This document shows, one piece after another, positions 33,361 to 42,622 of a stretch of 64,000 nt of DNA. Each line of letters begins with the position of its first letter. The first letter of the stretch is position 1. Under the pieces are notes generated by a model. It was not told where the DNA came from. It was given only the letters and a program-made list of their open reading frames with translations, and searched no databases. The position numbers and the translations under genes are program-made. This DNA is from DASRJW01 sp964567755 (GTDB taxonomy: Bacteria > Krumholzibacteriota > Krumholzibacteriia > G020349025): the NCBI GenBank assembly GCA_964567755.1, contig CAZMNW010000058.1, forward strand, positions 6,330 to 70,329, written 5' to 3'.

Positions 33361-34986
33361 ATGGGCGAAGCGCGCGAACGCAAATCGAAGTCTCCGCACA
33401 CGACGGCGTTGATGGCCTCGTTCTCCGTTCTGCTCACGGGCTCGGCCGTGGGCACATACTTCGTGCAATTGCGCGGCGAAGGTTGGCACGCCATGCTCTC
33501 CAGCAACTTCGGTCCGGAACTGGTGATCGTGTGCGGTGCCATGGCCGCGCTCGCCGTCGTCGTGCACCTGAGTGTGGCGCGCGCGCTCGGCGTGGCACAG
33601 AGCGCCGAGAGCCCGCGCATCATGCTGCGGCGTGCGCTCGAAGTCCTCGATACACCGGCATTCGATGGGACAGGGCTCGAGGACCTGCCAGACGAAGTGC
33701 GCGATCTTGTCGAGACATTCGCCGCACAAAAGTCACGCGAGCAGCAGGTCGAGCGTGAGCTGCAGGCCATGCATCGCAGCACACGCGAGCTGGTGCAGCG
33801 TTTGGAACAAAGCGGCGTCAAGCTGGAAGCGCTGACCGCCGAGCCGAACGACGAGCTCGCCATGCGCGTCGCGCGGGCGTGGAATCCTCTCATCGAGCAG
33901 GTGCGCCAGTCGCGTGAACCGGGGCGTGCGCGGTCGGCTGCGGCGCCGTTGCCGCCAACAGTTCTCTTCGCTAGCGAGCACTTCGACCTAGATGCGCGCG
34001 TTCCGGAAGCACCGGCCGACGTCGCGCGACGACTCGGGGAGCTCGAGACCAACTTGTCGATGCTCTGGAACGAGATGCGTGGCTTGCAGACGATCGTTCC
34101 CGAACCATTGGCGGCTGTGACGCCGGTTGCAGTTACGCTTTCGCCAGCATCGCAGGTGCCGGTCGCGCCACCGCTGCCGGCGGCGCTGCAGCAGATGTCG
34201 GATTCGCCGCCAATGCCGACTGCGCCATCGATGCCGATGCCGCCGCAGATGCACGCTCCGCATACCGCTCCGGCACTGGTGACATTGCCCGAGACGCGGA
34301 CGTTCGAAGCGCTGCAGGAAGTCAGTACTTTTGCGGCGATGCCGGAGATGTTGGCCGAGCCCGAGGCCATCGTGTCGCCGTGGTCAACGTCCGCAAGCAG
34401 AGCGCCGGCGGTCGAGCCTCTCGAGTCGGCCTCCCCATCCCAAGATATTCGCTGGGCGACCTCCGAGGTGCTGCAGCCCGACCGCTCCACCAAAGCCAGC
34501 GTCTCGGGATACTTCGAGTGGACCGGCCAGTCGACGCAACTGGGATCCTGGAAGCTACGCGACGAAGCTCCGGAGGAGTTGCGGCGCGGCGCCGAGTTGA
34601 AGGCGGAGGCGGACGCCGCTCTGCCGCCCGCGTTCGTGGACGACACGTATCCGCAGCTTCCCCCACGCACGGGGAAAGCGCCGGGGACGGCGATGCCGGC
34701 GCCTCCGGGTGCGCCGACCTCTGCGGTTGGGATGAAGGCAGCGCCTGCAAGTCCGGCAGCTGCTGGATCGTCGAGCCCGAGCTTCGAATCACACTTCCCG
34801 CATTTCGTCGGCAAGACGGTGCAGCAGTTGGATGGTCGCGTCGAGGTGAGCTTCGAAGGCACGCCACGGCAGCGTCCCGAGACACGGCGCACCGACGGCT
34901 CGGCGCGGCCTCCCGGTCTCGAGGCAAAAGGTGCGCCGCCGGTATTCGACCTCCGCACCCTCGGCGCATTGGAGATCGACGAGTGA
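33361..34986 (+). CDS. Membrane-anchored coiled-coil protein of signalling operon
   Basis: A 541-residue protein from ATG 33361. Two hydrophobic helices (about residues 13-35 and 48-70) would make a short periplasmic hairpin. A coiled coil follows (KSREQQVERELQAMHRSTRE and onward, about 110-160), then a long Pro/Ala/Met-rich linker and a conserved-looking tail (PVFDLRTLGALEIDE). It has no methyl-accepting or HAMP domain, yet its place beside a CheA-like gene suggests a receptor-like or scaffold role. Its stop overlaps the next GTG (GTGA, 34983-34986). A GTG at 33352 is an alternative start. Confidence 0.6.
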   Translation: MGEARERKSKSPHTTALMASFSVLLTGSAVGTYFVQLRGEGWHAMLSSNFGPELVIVCGAMAALAVVVHLSVARALGVAQSAESPRIMLRRALEVLDTPAFDGTGLEDLPDEVRDLVETFAAQKSREQQVERELQAMHRSTRELVQRLEQSGVKLEALTAEPNDELAMRVARAWNPLIEQVRQSREPGRARSAAAPLPPTVLFASEHFDLDARVPEAPADVARRLGELETNLSMLWNEMRGLQTIVPEPLAAVTPVAVTLSPASQVPVAPPLPAALQQMSDSPPMPTAPSMPMPPQMHAPHTAPALVTLPETRTFEALQEVSTFAAMPEMLAEPEAIVSPWSTSASRAPAVEPLESASPSQDIRWATSEVLQPDRSTKASVSGYFEWTGQSTQLGSWKLRDEAPEELRRGAELKAEADAALPPAFVDDTYPQLPPRTGKAPGTAMPAPPGAPTSAVGMKAAPASPAAAGSSSPSFESHFPHFVGKTVQQLDGRVEVSFEGTPRQRPETRRTDGSARPPGLEAKGAPPVFDLRTLGALEIDE

Positions 34987-36863
34987 TTCCGACGCGGCAG
35001 ACGCTGGACCTGCAGGCCTTCGTGATGCAGGGAAAAGAGCACTTGCGCGGCCTGCACGCGACGCTCGGAAGCGTCGAGCCGCCTGAGCAGGCGGTGCTGC
35101 AACGGTTGACGCACGCGACGCGGGCTCTGCGCGGCAGCGCCTCTCTCCTCGGTCTCGATGCTTTCCAATCTTTCCTGGGCCGATTGTTCAGCCTGCTGGA
35201 AGATCTGGAGTCGAGCGACGTGCCGTGGTCGGCGCGGCTGCAAGTCCTTCTCGACGAGGCGCATGAGAGTGCGGGCTCGTACATCGAGGCGCTCGACCGC
35301 GGCGATCCGCGGCCGCGTATCGACGAATTGATGCGTGTCGAAGAGCGTCTGGTCTCCTGGCGGCGTGAGGCCGCGCGGCGCTTCGAAGAACCCGTCCGGC
35401 ATGCCGATCCGCAACACGTTGTGTCGCAAAGTGACTTGTCGCAGCGGCTGCTGGACCTCGCCACACTCGTGCGCCAGACACGTGAGCCGCAAGGGGTCTT
35501 GGTCGCCGAAATCGAAGCACGGTTGTCGCAGGCCGAGGTGACGGATCTGGGGCGAGAGCTGATCGCTCTCGGCCAGGCACTGGCGGCGCCACGATTGTCC
35601 GTCGCCGCGCCTGTCCCCTTCGAGGAAGGGCTGCGGAATCACTGCGAGGGCGTCCTGCGGTCGCTCGTGGATGCAGCGGCACAGGAGGTGCTGGATGAGG
35701 CGCGAGAGCGCGGATTGCGTCTGGCACTGCGGGCGACAGGATCTCTGGGAGAAGTGGATGACGAGTTGGGCGGGGCTCTCCTGGAGATCCTGCGTCACTT
35801 GTGGTCCGACAGCCTGGCGCTGCAAGCCGCGCGTGGTGAGGCGCAGATCGACAGCGTGCTGCGTGCGGACGAGGACCGTTTGATCGTCGAAGTGCGTGAC
35901 GCCGATGTCCGCAGTCCGCGCGGTGCCGGCGAAGACGATGTCCTCGGCCGGTACCCGGGGCTGCGTCACTCGCGGCCGCTGGTGGAATCGCTGCAGGGCC
36001 TGGTGTGGGTGGAGCCCACGGACGCTCCCGGGTGCCGCTTCCGGTTGTCGCTGCCGCGGGCTACGTCGCAGTGCGCGGGACTCGTGGTGCGCATCGGTGC
36101 GCACGCGATCGCCTTGCCGGCCGCCGCGGTCGAGTCGGTGCATCCATTCGCCGCTGCACATGTCGAGCAAGACGGTGCAGGCGCGATGGTCGAAGTGGAA
36201 GGCCTGCGCGTCCCTCTCCTGCACCTGGCGTTCGCGCTGCAGGACACGAGCTACGAGGAGCTGGCGCACGAGTTCGTCGTGGTGATCGGAAGCTTCGAAC
36301 GTCGCGCAGCGCTGTTGGCTTCCGGACCGTGCGCGGCAAGGCGCGGCGTGTTGCGTCCGGGTGTCATCGGACCGTGGCTCGGCTTGTTGGAGACGGGATC
36401 GACGCCAGTGCCAGTGCTCGACGTCGCCGGCTTGTTGGGACGGCGTCGGCTTCCGTCGCCGGCAGTGGTCACGGATGCGACGACCGCAGCGCGTGTTCCC
36501 ACCATTCTGGTGGTCAACAGCTCGAACGTCGAGCGCCAAGCCCTCGTCGGCTTGCTTGGCGCGGGCGGACGGCGAACGTTGGCGGTGCGGTCGGCCGAGG
36601 AAGCGTGGGAAGCGCTGGAACGATCGCGCGTCGATCTGATGATCTGCGATTTGCGCTTGCCGGAGATGAACGCGCAACGGCTGGCGGAATTGCGCCGCCA
36701 GAGCGGCAAGCACAGCGAGATTCCGCTCGTCCTGGTGCTGGCGCGCGCTGGCGAGCAGTCGCACATGGTGCTGCGACAGCTCCAGGCCCAGGGATTCGTC
36801 AGTTCGCCGATCCACGCCGACGAGCTGACCCAGGTTGTGCAGAAGTTCTGGAAGCATGATTGA
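34983..36863 (+). CDS. CheA-like protein with degenerate Hpt, ATPase and receiver domains
   Basis: A 626-residue protein in the order of a CheA hybrid. An Hpt-like helix region (about 1-110) has RALRGSASLLGL where Hpt domains have HTLKGSA, so the phosphorylated His is Arg. A region ending GLVWVEPTDAPGCRFRLSLP resembles the end of an HATPase but lacks the N and G1 boxes. A CheW-like domain follows (VVRIGAHAIALPAAAVESV, about 365-460), then a receiver (about 500-622) keeping Asp in MICDLRLPEM but with NSS for the acidic pair and SP for the K-P motif. GTG 34983 overlaps the upstream stop. It probably acts as a scaffold rather than a kinase. Confidence 0.7.
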   Translation: MIPTRQTLDLQAFVMQGKEHLRGLHATLGSVEPPEQAVLQRLTHATRALRGSASLLGLDAFQSFLGRLFSLLEDLESSDVPWSARLQVLLDEAHESAGSYIEALDRGDPRPRIDELMRVEERLVSWRREAARRFEEPVRHADPQHVVSQSDLSQRLLDLATLVRQTREPQGVLVAEIEARLSQAEVTDLGRELIALGQALAAPRLSVAAPVPFEEGLRNHCEGVLRSLVDAAAQEVLDEARERGLRLALRATGSLGEVDDELGGALLEILRHLWSDSLALQAARGEAQIDSVLRADEDRLIVEVRDADVRSPRGAGEDDVLGRYPGLRHSRPLVESLQGLVWVEPTDAPGCRFRLSLPRATSQCAGLVVRIGAHAIALPAAAVESVHPFAAAHVEQDGAGAMVEVEGLRVPLLHLAFALQDTSYEELAHEFVVVIGSFERRAALLASGPCAARRGVLRPGVIGPWLGLLETGSTPVPVLDVAGLLGRRRLPSPAVVTDATTAARVPTILVVNSSNVERQALVGLLGAGGRRTLAVRSAEEAWEALERSRVDLMICDLRLPEMNAQRLAELRRQSGKHSEIPLVLVLARAGEQSHMVLRQLQAQGFVSSPIHADELTQVVQKFWKHD

Positions 36864-36937
36864 GTTGTGTTTGCAAGTGGGGTCGCGGGGTGGGTGCGGA
36901 TAGTTCGAAGGTGACTGCAACGAAGGCAGGGGATGCC

Positions 36938-37162
36938 ATGAGCGAGTTGAAGACGAGCGAGTACGCCAACATCTATATCGGCGGCGATGAGGGAACCAGT
37001 GCCGTCATGACCTCGATGGAGGCGGCCGAGTATTTGAAGATGCACGTCAAGACCGTGTGCCGCCTGGCCAAGGAAGGCAAGATTCCGGCGAAGAAGGTCG
37101 GCAGCGAATGGCGGTTCTTGAAGAACATTCTCGACAAGTGGCTCGCCGAGGAGATGGGTTGA
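36938..37162 (+). CDS. Small excisionase-type HTH DNA-binding protein
   Basis: A 74-residue protein. Residues about 26-70 are a MerR/excisionase-family helix-turn-helix: MTSMEAAEYLKMHVKTVCRL, KEGKIPAKKVGSEWRFLKN. ATG 36938 is used (AGGGGATGCC upstream); the same frame is open from an ATG at 36860 overlapping the previous stop, but the added 26 residues look unstructured. It is embedded in the signalling operon, 18 bp before the STAS-GAF gene, so it may be the operon's DNA-binding output or autoregulator. Confidence 0.75.
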   Translation: MSELKTSEYANIYIGGDEGTSAVMTSMEAAEYLKMHVKTVCRLAKEGKIPAKKVGSEWRFLKNILDKWLAEEMG

Positions 37163-37180
37163 GCGACGAAGGACGGGAGC

Positions 37181-39520
37181 ATGGGTCAGCGAGACGCCGT
37201 TCGGGAAGTCCGATTCACGCGACTGCCGTGTGAAGATCGGGACATCGCGATCTTCGGGATCTCCGGATCCTTGGGACCCGCGGCGCGACCGCCTCTCATG
37301 CGTCTGTTCCAAGAATGCCGCCAGCGTCAGCTGTCGCGTGTCGTGCTCGACTTGAGCGCTGTCGACTCCCTGGGCGGGGGTGGCGCGCGTGCCTTGAACG
37401 CGTTCGCGGCGGAACGCGCAGCACAAGGTTGGTCGACGGCATTTCGCGTCGACTCCGCGACCCTGCGGAGCTTCCTGAGCCGGGATCCCAACCTTCAGCC
37501 TCCGGCGATGGCGGAGACTTTGGAAGGTGCCATGGGCGCTGTCAGAGCGCATGCGCGCGGCCCGGAGCGCGACGTCGAGCCTGCAGTATCGCAGCGTGCA
37601 CAAGGTGCGAGCACGCCAGGGCGGCGCGGGGACGTCGAGCTCGACCGTTTGCTCGTGGCCATCGGTCTCGGCGAAGGCAAGGAATCGGAAGAGTTTTCCG
37701 AGCTCGAGGTGGCGCAAGCGTTCGAGGCCAGCGAAATCGAGGTCCCGACACGTCTGTGGATGCCGCTCATGGCCGACGATGGCACATTGGAGTTGGAGGA
37801 GCTGGCCACCTGGTGGCGTGAGACGTTGCGCGCCCAGGGTTTGGCGGCGCACGTGGCGGTGTTCGCGTTGCAACCGGATGGGGCCTACCATCCGGTGACG
37901 TCGACAGGCATCGATCTGGATCGTGGTCTGCAGTACCACGGCCAGCTGGCGCGACGCGTGCGCGAGCAGCGCGGGCCGGCGTTTCTCTTCGACCTTTGCC
38001 TCGAACCTCTGGATGCGGACGAGCAGGACATCGTCAGTGCCCTCAACTGCGCCGTGGTGGCGCGGACGGAGAACGACGATCACGTCGAGCTGCTGCTCTT
38101 TCTGGCCAAGGAGCGTCCAGGAGACGATTACACGCTCGACGAACTGCAGGCATTGGAAGCGTTGTTGGTCGAATCTCCGGTGCAGGAATTGCCGCCGGTG
38201 GCGGCTATCGCTGCGCCGGTCGCCATCGAACCGGTCGTGTCTCTGCCGGTTCGTGTCGAACCTGCGCCGTTCGCGACCGAGCTTGTTGCCCGGCGCGAAA
38301 CCCGGCAAGCCACATCCGAGATGCTGGCGCCACCAACGCGGAGCGACAACGCCTTGCTCGTGCGCGGCCCGGCCAGCGTCCTCGGGGCGCCGGCTTTCCA
38401 GGAGAGCGATCGCGAGCGGCTGTTGCGGCGCAAGGTGACGCAGCTGCGCGACATCGTTGGCTTGTCCCGGAGTTTCGATGCCGCATTCGGCACGTCGCGC
38501 CTGATCGAGGTCCTGGTGTTGTCGGTCGTCTCGGTGGCGCGCACTGAAACCGTCCTTTACTTCGGTGAACGCGACGGCGAGTTCTTTCTCACCCATCACC
38601 GCGGGCTCGACCGCCAGGCGCTGCCGGAAATGGCCTTGCGTGGCGATTCGACGTTGGTGCGAGCGACGCTGCAGACCGACGGCGCACTGCGCATCGCCGA
38701 CGATGCGCACATCGCGGCGGAAGAACAAGCCTGGGCGCGCCAACACGGGTTCACACTGTCGATCGCATTCCGGGTCAAGGAGCGTGTGCTGGGCTTGTTG
38801 CTCTTGGGTGGCAGCCGGCACGGCGAGCCCGATCTCGAGATGCTGGCGCACCTGCTCGACCAAGCAGCTCTCGCGTACGACCGCGGGCTCCTGTACGAAA
38901 CGATGCAGGACCACACCCTCGGCGTTGTGCGCGGCCTGGTGACGCTGATCGAAAAGTGCAGCGGTCAAGACGCAGGCGCCACGGAACGCGTGGTGCGCAC
39001 CGTGCAAGCGCTGGCGCAAGAAGTCCAGTTCCCAGAGAATACGCGGCGCGATCTCGCCTACGGCGCGGTGCTGCGCGACATCGGCATGCTGCGCATCGAT
39101 CCGGCCATCCTGCGCTCCAGCGGCCAACTCACCGCGGACCAATGGGAGATCGTGCGCCGCCATACCATCGATGGTGCCGCGATCATGCGGCAGATGCGCT
39201 TCGGCGATGTCGCGATCGACATCGTCATGCATCACCACGAGGCGTACAACGGCGAAGGCTATCCCTCGGGTCTGCGCGGGCGCGCGATCCCGATGGGCGC
39301 GCGCATCGTGGCCGTGTCCGAATCGTATGTGAAGATGACGATGGATCGGCCGTATCGCAAGGCGCTCGGCCAAGTCGAAGCGCTGGAGAGCCTGGCGGAG
39401 AATTGGGGTTTGCGCTACGACCCGCTGATCGTGGATGCGTTGGTGCGGGTGGTCAATCGCGAGCTCAGCTTGGGCTTGGATGCCGACCTCGACGTCGCAC
39501 GTGAGCTCTTCGGGGTGTGA
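37181..39520 (+). CDS. STAS-GAF protein with degenerate HD-GYP domain
   Basis: A 779-residue cytoplasmic regulator. Residues 1-100 form a STAS domain (RVVLDLSAVDSLGGGGARAL). The middle holds one or two GAF-like sensor regions (about 190-320 and 415-575, with VARTETVLYFGERDGEFFLTH). The last 190 residues align with HD-GYP phosphodiesterases, but metal ligands are lost: GATERV for GHSERV, VLRDIG for LLHDIG, and SESYVKM for DSFDAM; NGEGYP and HHHE remain. It should not hydrolyse c-di-GMP but may bind a partner or ligand. One base separates its stop from the next ATG. Confidence 0.75.
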   Translation: MGQRDAVREVRFTRLPCEDRDIAIFGISGSLGPAARPPLMRLFQECRQRQLSRVVLDLSAVDSLGGGGARALNAFAAERAAQGWSTAFRVDSATLRSFLSRDPNLQPPAMAETLEGAMGAVRAHARGPERDVEPAVSQRAQGASTPGRRGDVELDRLLVAIGLGEGKESEEFSELEVAQAFEASEIEVPTRLWMPLMADDGTLELEELATWWRETLRAQGLAAHVAVFALQPDGAYHPVTSTGIDLDRGLQYHGQLARRVREQRGPAFLFDLCLEPLDADEQDIVSALNCAVVARTENDDHVELLLFLAKERPGDDYTLDELQALEALLVESPVQELPPVAAIAAPVAIEPVVSLPVRVEPAPFATELVARRETRQATSEMLAPPTRSDNALLVRGPASVLGAPAFQESDRERLLRRKVTQLRDIVGLSRSFDAAFGTSRLIEVLVLSVVSVARTETVLYFGERDGEFFLTHHRGLDRQALPEMALRGDSTLVRATLQTDGALRIADDAHIAAEEQAWARQHGFTLSIAFRVKERVLGLLLLGGSRHGEPDLEMLAHLLDQAALAYDRGLLYETMQDHTLGVVRGLVTLIEKCSGQDAGATERVVRTVQALAQEVQFPENTRRDLAYGAVLRDIGMLRIDPAILRSSGQLTADQWEIVRRHTIDGAAIMRQMRFGDVAIDIVMHHHEAYNGEGYPSGLRGRAIPMGARIVAVSESYVKMTMDRPYRKALGQVEALESLAENWGLRYDPLIVDALVRVVNRELSLGLDADLDVARELFGV

Positions 39521-39521
39521 G

Positions 39522-41390
39522 ATGACGAAGCGCAAGTCCGAGGTTCCGGAGGCTCCGTCCTGCGTCCATGACGACGAGGATGCCTACCGCGCCGGCGGCT
39601 CGCCGGCGGGAGAAGCATTCGCGTCCGGTCTCTTCGAGGCGAGCGATCTGCAATTGCAGCGCTTGGAGGACGAGACGCCATGGCGCCGGCGCGCCGGTTG
39701 GGTCGCAGCGCTGGCGCAGCAAGGTGGCGCGCAGAACAACTCGGCCGCAACGGGCGAAGATGGCGCAGTGGAACCGGAGTCGCTGGCCGACCCGCGTCAC
39801 GTGCGCCCGACACCGCCCGTGCCCGATACCGAAGCCGACGCCAAGGCTGCTGACGAAGTCCTCTTGAGCGAGTTGCGCTTGCTCGTCGTGCATCCGAACC
39901 TCGGGACGCGCAAGCAGGTGGCGTCGGTGATGTCGCAGGCCGGTTTGCAGGTTTCGACCTGCGGGCAGGCCGAGCAAGCGATTCTCCAGGTGCTGCACGA
40001 GCGGCCGGACGCGGTGCTCTCCGAGCTCGACGTCTCCGGGTTCGATGCCATCGGCATGTGCCGAGCGCTGCACGATCGCGTGCCCGAGATTCCGGTGCTG
40101 CTGGTCGCGTCCGGAGACGACGAGGGTTCCTACAGCCTGGCGATGGAGGCAGGCGCCGCGGACTACATGCGCCGGCCGGTGACGCCGACATTCGTCGCCG
40201 AGCGCTTGCGCAGCGTCGTCGCGCGGGCGCGGGCTGGCGTCAATCACCGTCGACGCGACGCAGCGGCGCACTCGGAACCGGTGCGCGGCTCGCAGAACTT
40301 GAGTCGCGAGCTGCGCCGGCAAGAGCTCAAGATCCAATCGTTGTTCGAGCTGTCCCAGAACGTCGTGGGCTGCTTGGAGCTCGACGACCTGTACCAGGGC
40401 TTCATGCTCACCGCCATGGGTCAGATCGGGCTCGCATCCGGAGCGCTCTTTCACCTCGATGCCTCGAGCCGGGTGCTGGATGTCGTTTGTCGCGGGGTGG
40501 CCGTCCGTGAAGCGCGCCGCCTGCTGGATTTCCGCGCCGGGCTCGGACTCTATTTGCTGCGCGCGCCACAGCCGTTGCTGCTCGAGGAACAGATCTTCCC
40601 GCGCGAGCTGGCGAGCGAGGTGCGAGCGGCGCGCGAGACGGGGTTCGGCGTCGCCTGTCCCATGGCGGCGAAGGGCGCACCCGTTGGGGTGGCGCTGTTC
40701 GGCCACAAGGTCTCCGGTTTGCCATTCACGGCCGACGATCTGGTGATGCTGACGGCGGTGTGCAACTTCGCCGGGCCGGCGCTGGAAGGCGCGCGGCTCT
40801 ACAGCGAGCTGCATCGTACCTATCTTTCCACGGTGCGCGCCTTCGTGTCGTCGCTCGAGGCCAAGGATACGTACACCCGCGGGCACTCGGAACGCGTCGC
40901 CGATTACGCGCGCGTCGTCGGCGGCACCATGGGGCTCGGACGCCACGAAATCGACATGCTGGTGTTCGGCGCCGTGTTGCACGACATCGGCAAGATCGGA
41001 GTCTCCGAAGGGATCTTGAACAAGCCCGGGCCGTTGACGCCAGAGGAATGGCGCGTCGTGCGCGCTCACCCCGAGATGGGCGCGCGCATCATCAGCAACA
41101 TCGACTACCTCGAACCTGCGATCGGTGTCATCTTGCACCACCACGAGCGCATCGATGGCCGTGGGTACCCGCATGGCCTCGTCGGCAGCGACATCGAGCT
41201 CGGGACGCGCATCGTCACCGTCGTCGACAGCTTCGATGCCATGACCACCAACCGCCCTTACCGCATCGCCATGCCGGTCGAGAAGGCGATCACCCTGCTC
41301 CGCGGCAACTCCGGGCGCCAGTTCGACCCGGAGATCGTGACGCGCTTCATCGATCTCATCGAAGCCGGCACGATCGAAGTGCGGGCCTGA
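39522..41390 (+). CDS. REC-GAF-HD-GYP phosphodiesterase
   Basis: A 622-residue protein. After a variable 110-residue lead comes a receiver-like domain (about 115-235) in which the phospho-acceptor Asp is replaced by Glu (AVLSELDVSGFD). A GAF domain follows (about 275-420), then a complete HD-GYP domain: GHSERVADYA, LHDIGKIG, AHPEMGA, HHHERIDGRGYPHGL and DSFDAMTTNRPYR. The intact domain should hydrolyse cyclic di-GMP. ATG 39522 lies one base after the preceding stop. As the only catalytically competent member it is the probable output of the operon. Confidence 0.85.
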   Translation: MTKRKSEVPEAPSCVHDDEDAYRAGGSPAGEAFASGLFEASDLQLQRLEDETPWRRRAGWVAALAQQGGAQNNSAATGEDGAVEPESLADPRHVRPTPPVPDTEADAKAADEVLLSELRLLVVHPNLGTRKQVASVMSQAGLQVSTCGQAEQAILQVLHERPDAVLSELDVSGFDAIGMCRALHDRVPEIPVLLVASGDDEGSYSLAMEAGAADYMRRPVTPTFVAERLRSVVARARAGVNHRRRDAAAHSEPVRGSQNLSRELRRQELKIQSLFELSQNVVGCLELDDLYQGFMLTAMGQIGLASGALFHLDASSRVLDVVCRGVAVREARRLLDFRAGLGLYLLRAPQPLLLEEQIFPRELASEVRAARETGFGVACPMAAKGAPVGVALFGHKVSGLPFTADDLVMLTAVCNFAGPALEGARLYSELHRTYLSTVRAFVSSLEAKDTYTRGHSERVADYARVVGGTMGLGRHEIDMLVFGAVLHDIGKIGVSEGILNKPGPLTPEEWRVVRAHPEMGARIISNIDYLEPAIGVILHHHERIDGRGYPHGLVGSDIELGTRIVTVVDSFDAMTTNRPYRIAMPVEKAITLLRGNSGRQFDPEIVTRFIDLIEAGTIEVRA

Positions 41391-41546
41391 CCCGCCTGCC
41401 GAGCGCCGCGAGCGCACCCCCAACCGAACACTTCACGCGGTGCACATCGCGCCACGAGAACCTCTCCGCCGCCATCGTGCCCCCTCGTCTCGCCGGACTT
41501 TCCGCAGCTCATGGCACACGCTATTCTCGTCCGCGGAGGAAGAGTC

Positions 41547-42605
41547 GTGCGAAGCTCACTACAGACCATGGTCCTGCTGGCGCTCGCGGTCGGTGCGTGC
41601 GAGAAGCCTGGCGAGGGTCCCGGGCGCGCGGTGCAGTTGCAGCTCGCCGAAGCGGGTACGGCGGCAACATCGGCGCCCAGCGTCAAAGTGCACGGCATCG
41701 TGCTCTCGACACACGGGGGTGGGCGAGACTGGGGCTCGGAGAACATCGAGTCGACGATGGCGGATCTGCGCGCGGTGGGCGCGACCTGGGTGAGCATCCA
41801 TCCGTATGCGCGCATTGGCGAGGATGGAACGGTCGCTTTTCGCCCGATCGATCCGAGCGCGCCGCCAGCGCATCTGACGCGCCCCATCGCGGCTGCCCAC
41901 GCCGCAGGTCTAAAGATCGCGATCACGCCGCATTTAGCCTACTGGGGGTCTTCGTTCAGCTGGGCCGGCGACATCGAGTTCTCGACGGCCGACGAGTGGC
42001 AACGCTTTTTCGACACCTACACACGTTGGGTCGTGACGTTGGCGCAGGCGTGTCCCGATGCCGATGGCTTCATCCTCGGCACCGAGATCGATCGCACCTT
42101 GGGTCACGAGGAACACTGGCGTGAGTTGATCCGCCAGGTGCGCTCGGTGACGTCGGCGCCGCTCACCTATGGCGCCAACTGGACGGACTATGCCCGCGTG
42201 CCATTCTGGGATGCGCTGGATGTGATCGGCGTGCAAGCCTACTTTCCGCTGGCCGACAGCATCGGCGCCAGTGTGGCCGAGATCGAAGCCGGATGGGCGG
42301 CACGGATGATGGAGCTGCACGAGTTCGCGGCAACGAAAAATCGCCGCGTCGTCTTCACCGAGCTCGGATACAACCGCGCGTTCGCAGCGCCGCTCAGGCC
42401 CTGGGATGCTGCCGTCGATGGCATCGAGGCCGAGGACGTGCAGGAGGCGTGTCTCCGCATCGCTCTTGCCGCCGTCGAGCGCGAGCCCAGCGTGGCCGGA
42501 GCCTTCCTGTGGAAGTGGTTCCCGAATCCACATCCCGTGGGGCGTAACTTCCAATTGGCGACGCCGCGGCTCAAACGCGCCATCGCCGACGTCTGGCTCG
42601 ATTGA
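41547..42605 (+). CDS. Glycoside-hydrolase-like TIM-barrel lipoprotein
   Basis: A 352-residue exported lipoprotein with lipobox VGAC (Cys18). The body is a TIM barrel resembling GH113/clan GH-A enzymes. FILGTEID supplies a candidate acid/base Glu180 after strand 4, and VVFTELGYN a candidate nucleophile Glu272 after strand 7; substrate-side aromatics include NWTDY and FLWKWFPNP. Beta-mannanase-like activity is possible but unproven. GTG 41547 is chosen because GGAGGAAGAGTC lies directly before it. Its TGA overlaps a TTG that may start the next gene. Confidence 0.72.
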   Translation: MRSSLQTMVLLALAVGACEKPGEGPGRAVQLQLAEAGTAATSAPSVKVHGIVLSTHGGGRDWGSENIESTMADLRAVGATWVSIHPYARIGEDGTVAFRPIDPSAPPAHLTRPIAAAHAAGLKIAITPHLAYWGSSFSWAGDIEFSTADEWQRFFDTYTRWVVTLAQACPDADGFILGTEIDRTLGHEEHWRELIRQVRSVTSAPLTYGANWTDYARVPFWDALDVIGVQAYFPLADSIGASVAEIEAGWAARMMELHEFAATKNRRVVFTELGYNRAFAAPLRPWDAAVDGIEAEDVQEACLRIALAAVEREPSVAGAFLWKWFPNPHPVGRNFQLATPRLKRAIADVWLD

Positions 42606-42622
42606 GGCGCAACCCCGGACTC

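Noticed and set aside
34983..36863. Calling the CheA-like protein an active histidine kinase
   Set aside because: The Hpt histidine is Arg and the ATP-binding N and G1 boxes are not recognisable; a scaffold role fits better.
33012..36920. Minus-strand open frame of about 1300 codons opposite the signalling operon
   Set aside because: It lies antisense to three well-supported genes, is rich in Arg, Ser and His with no domain, and is explained by GC-rich third positions keeping the opposite frame open.
36251..39535. Minus-strand open frame of about 1090 codons
   Set aside because: Antisense shadow of the CheA-like, HTH and STAS-GAF genes; composition (His/Arg/Gln-rich) is that of a reverse-frame artefact.
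39465..41423. Minus-strand open frame of about 650 codons opposite the REC-GAF-HD-GYP gene
   Set aside because: Shadow frame with no recognisable domain; the plus strand has a complete HD-GYP enzyme.
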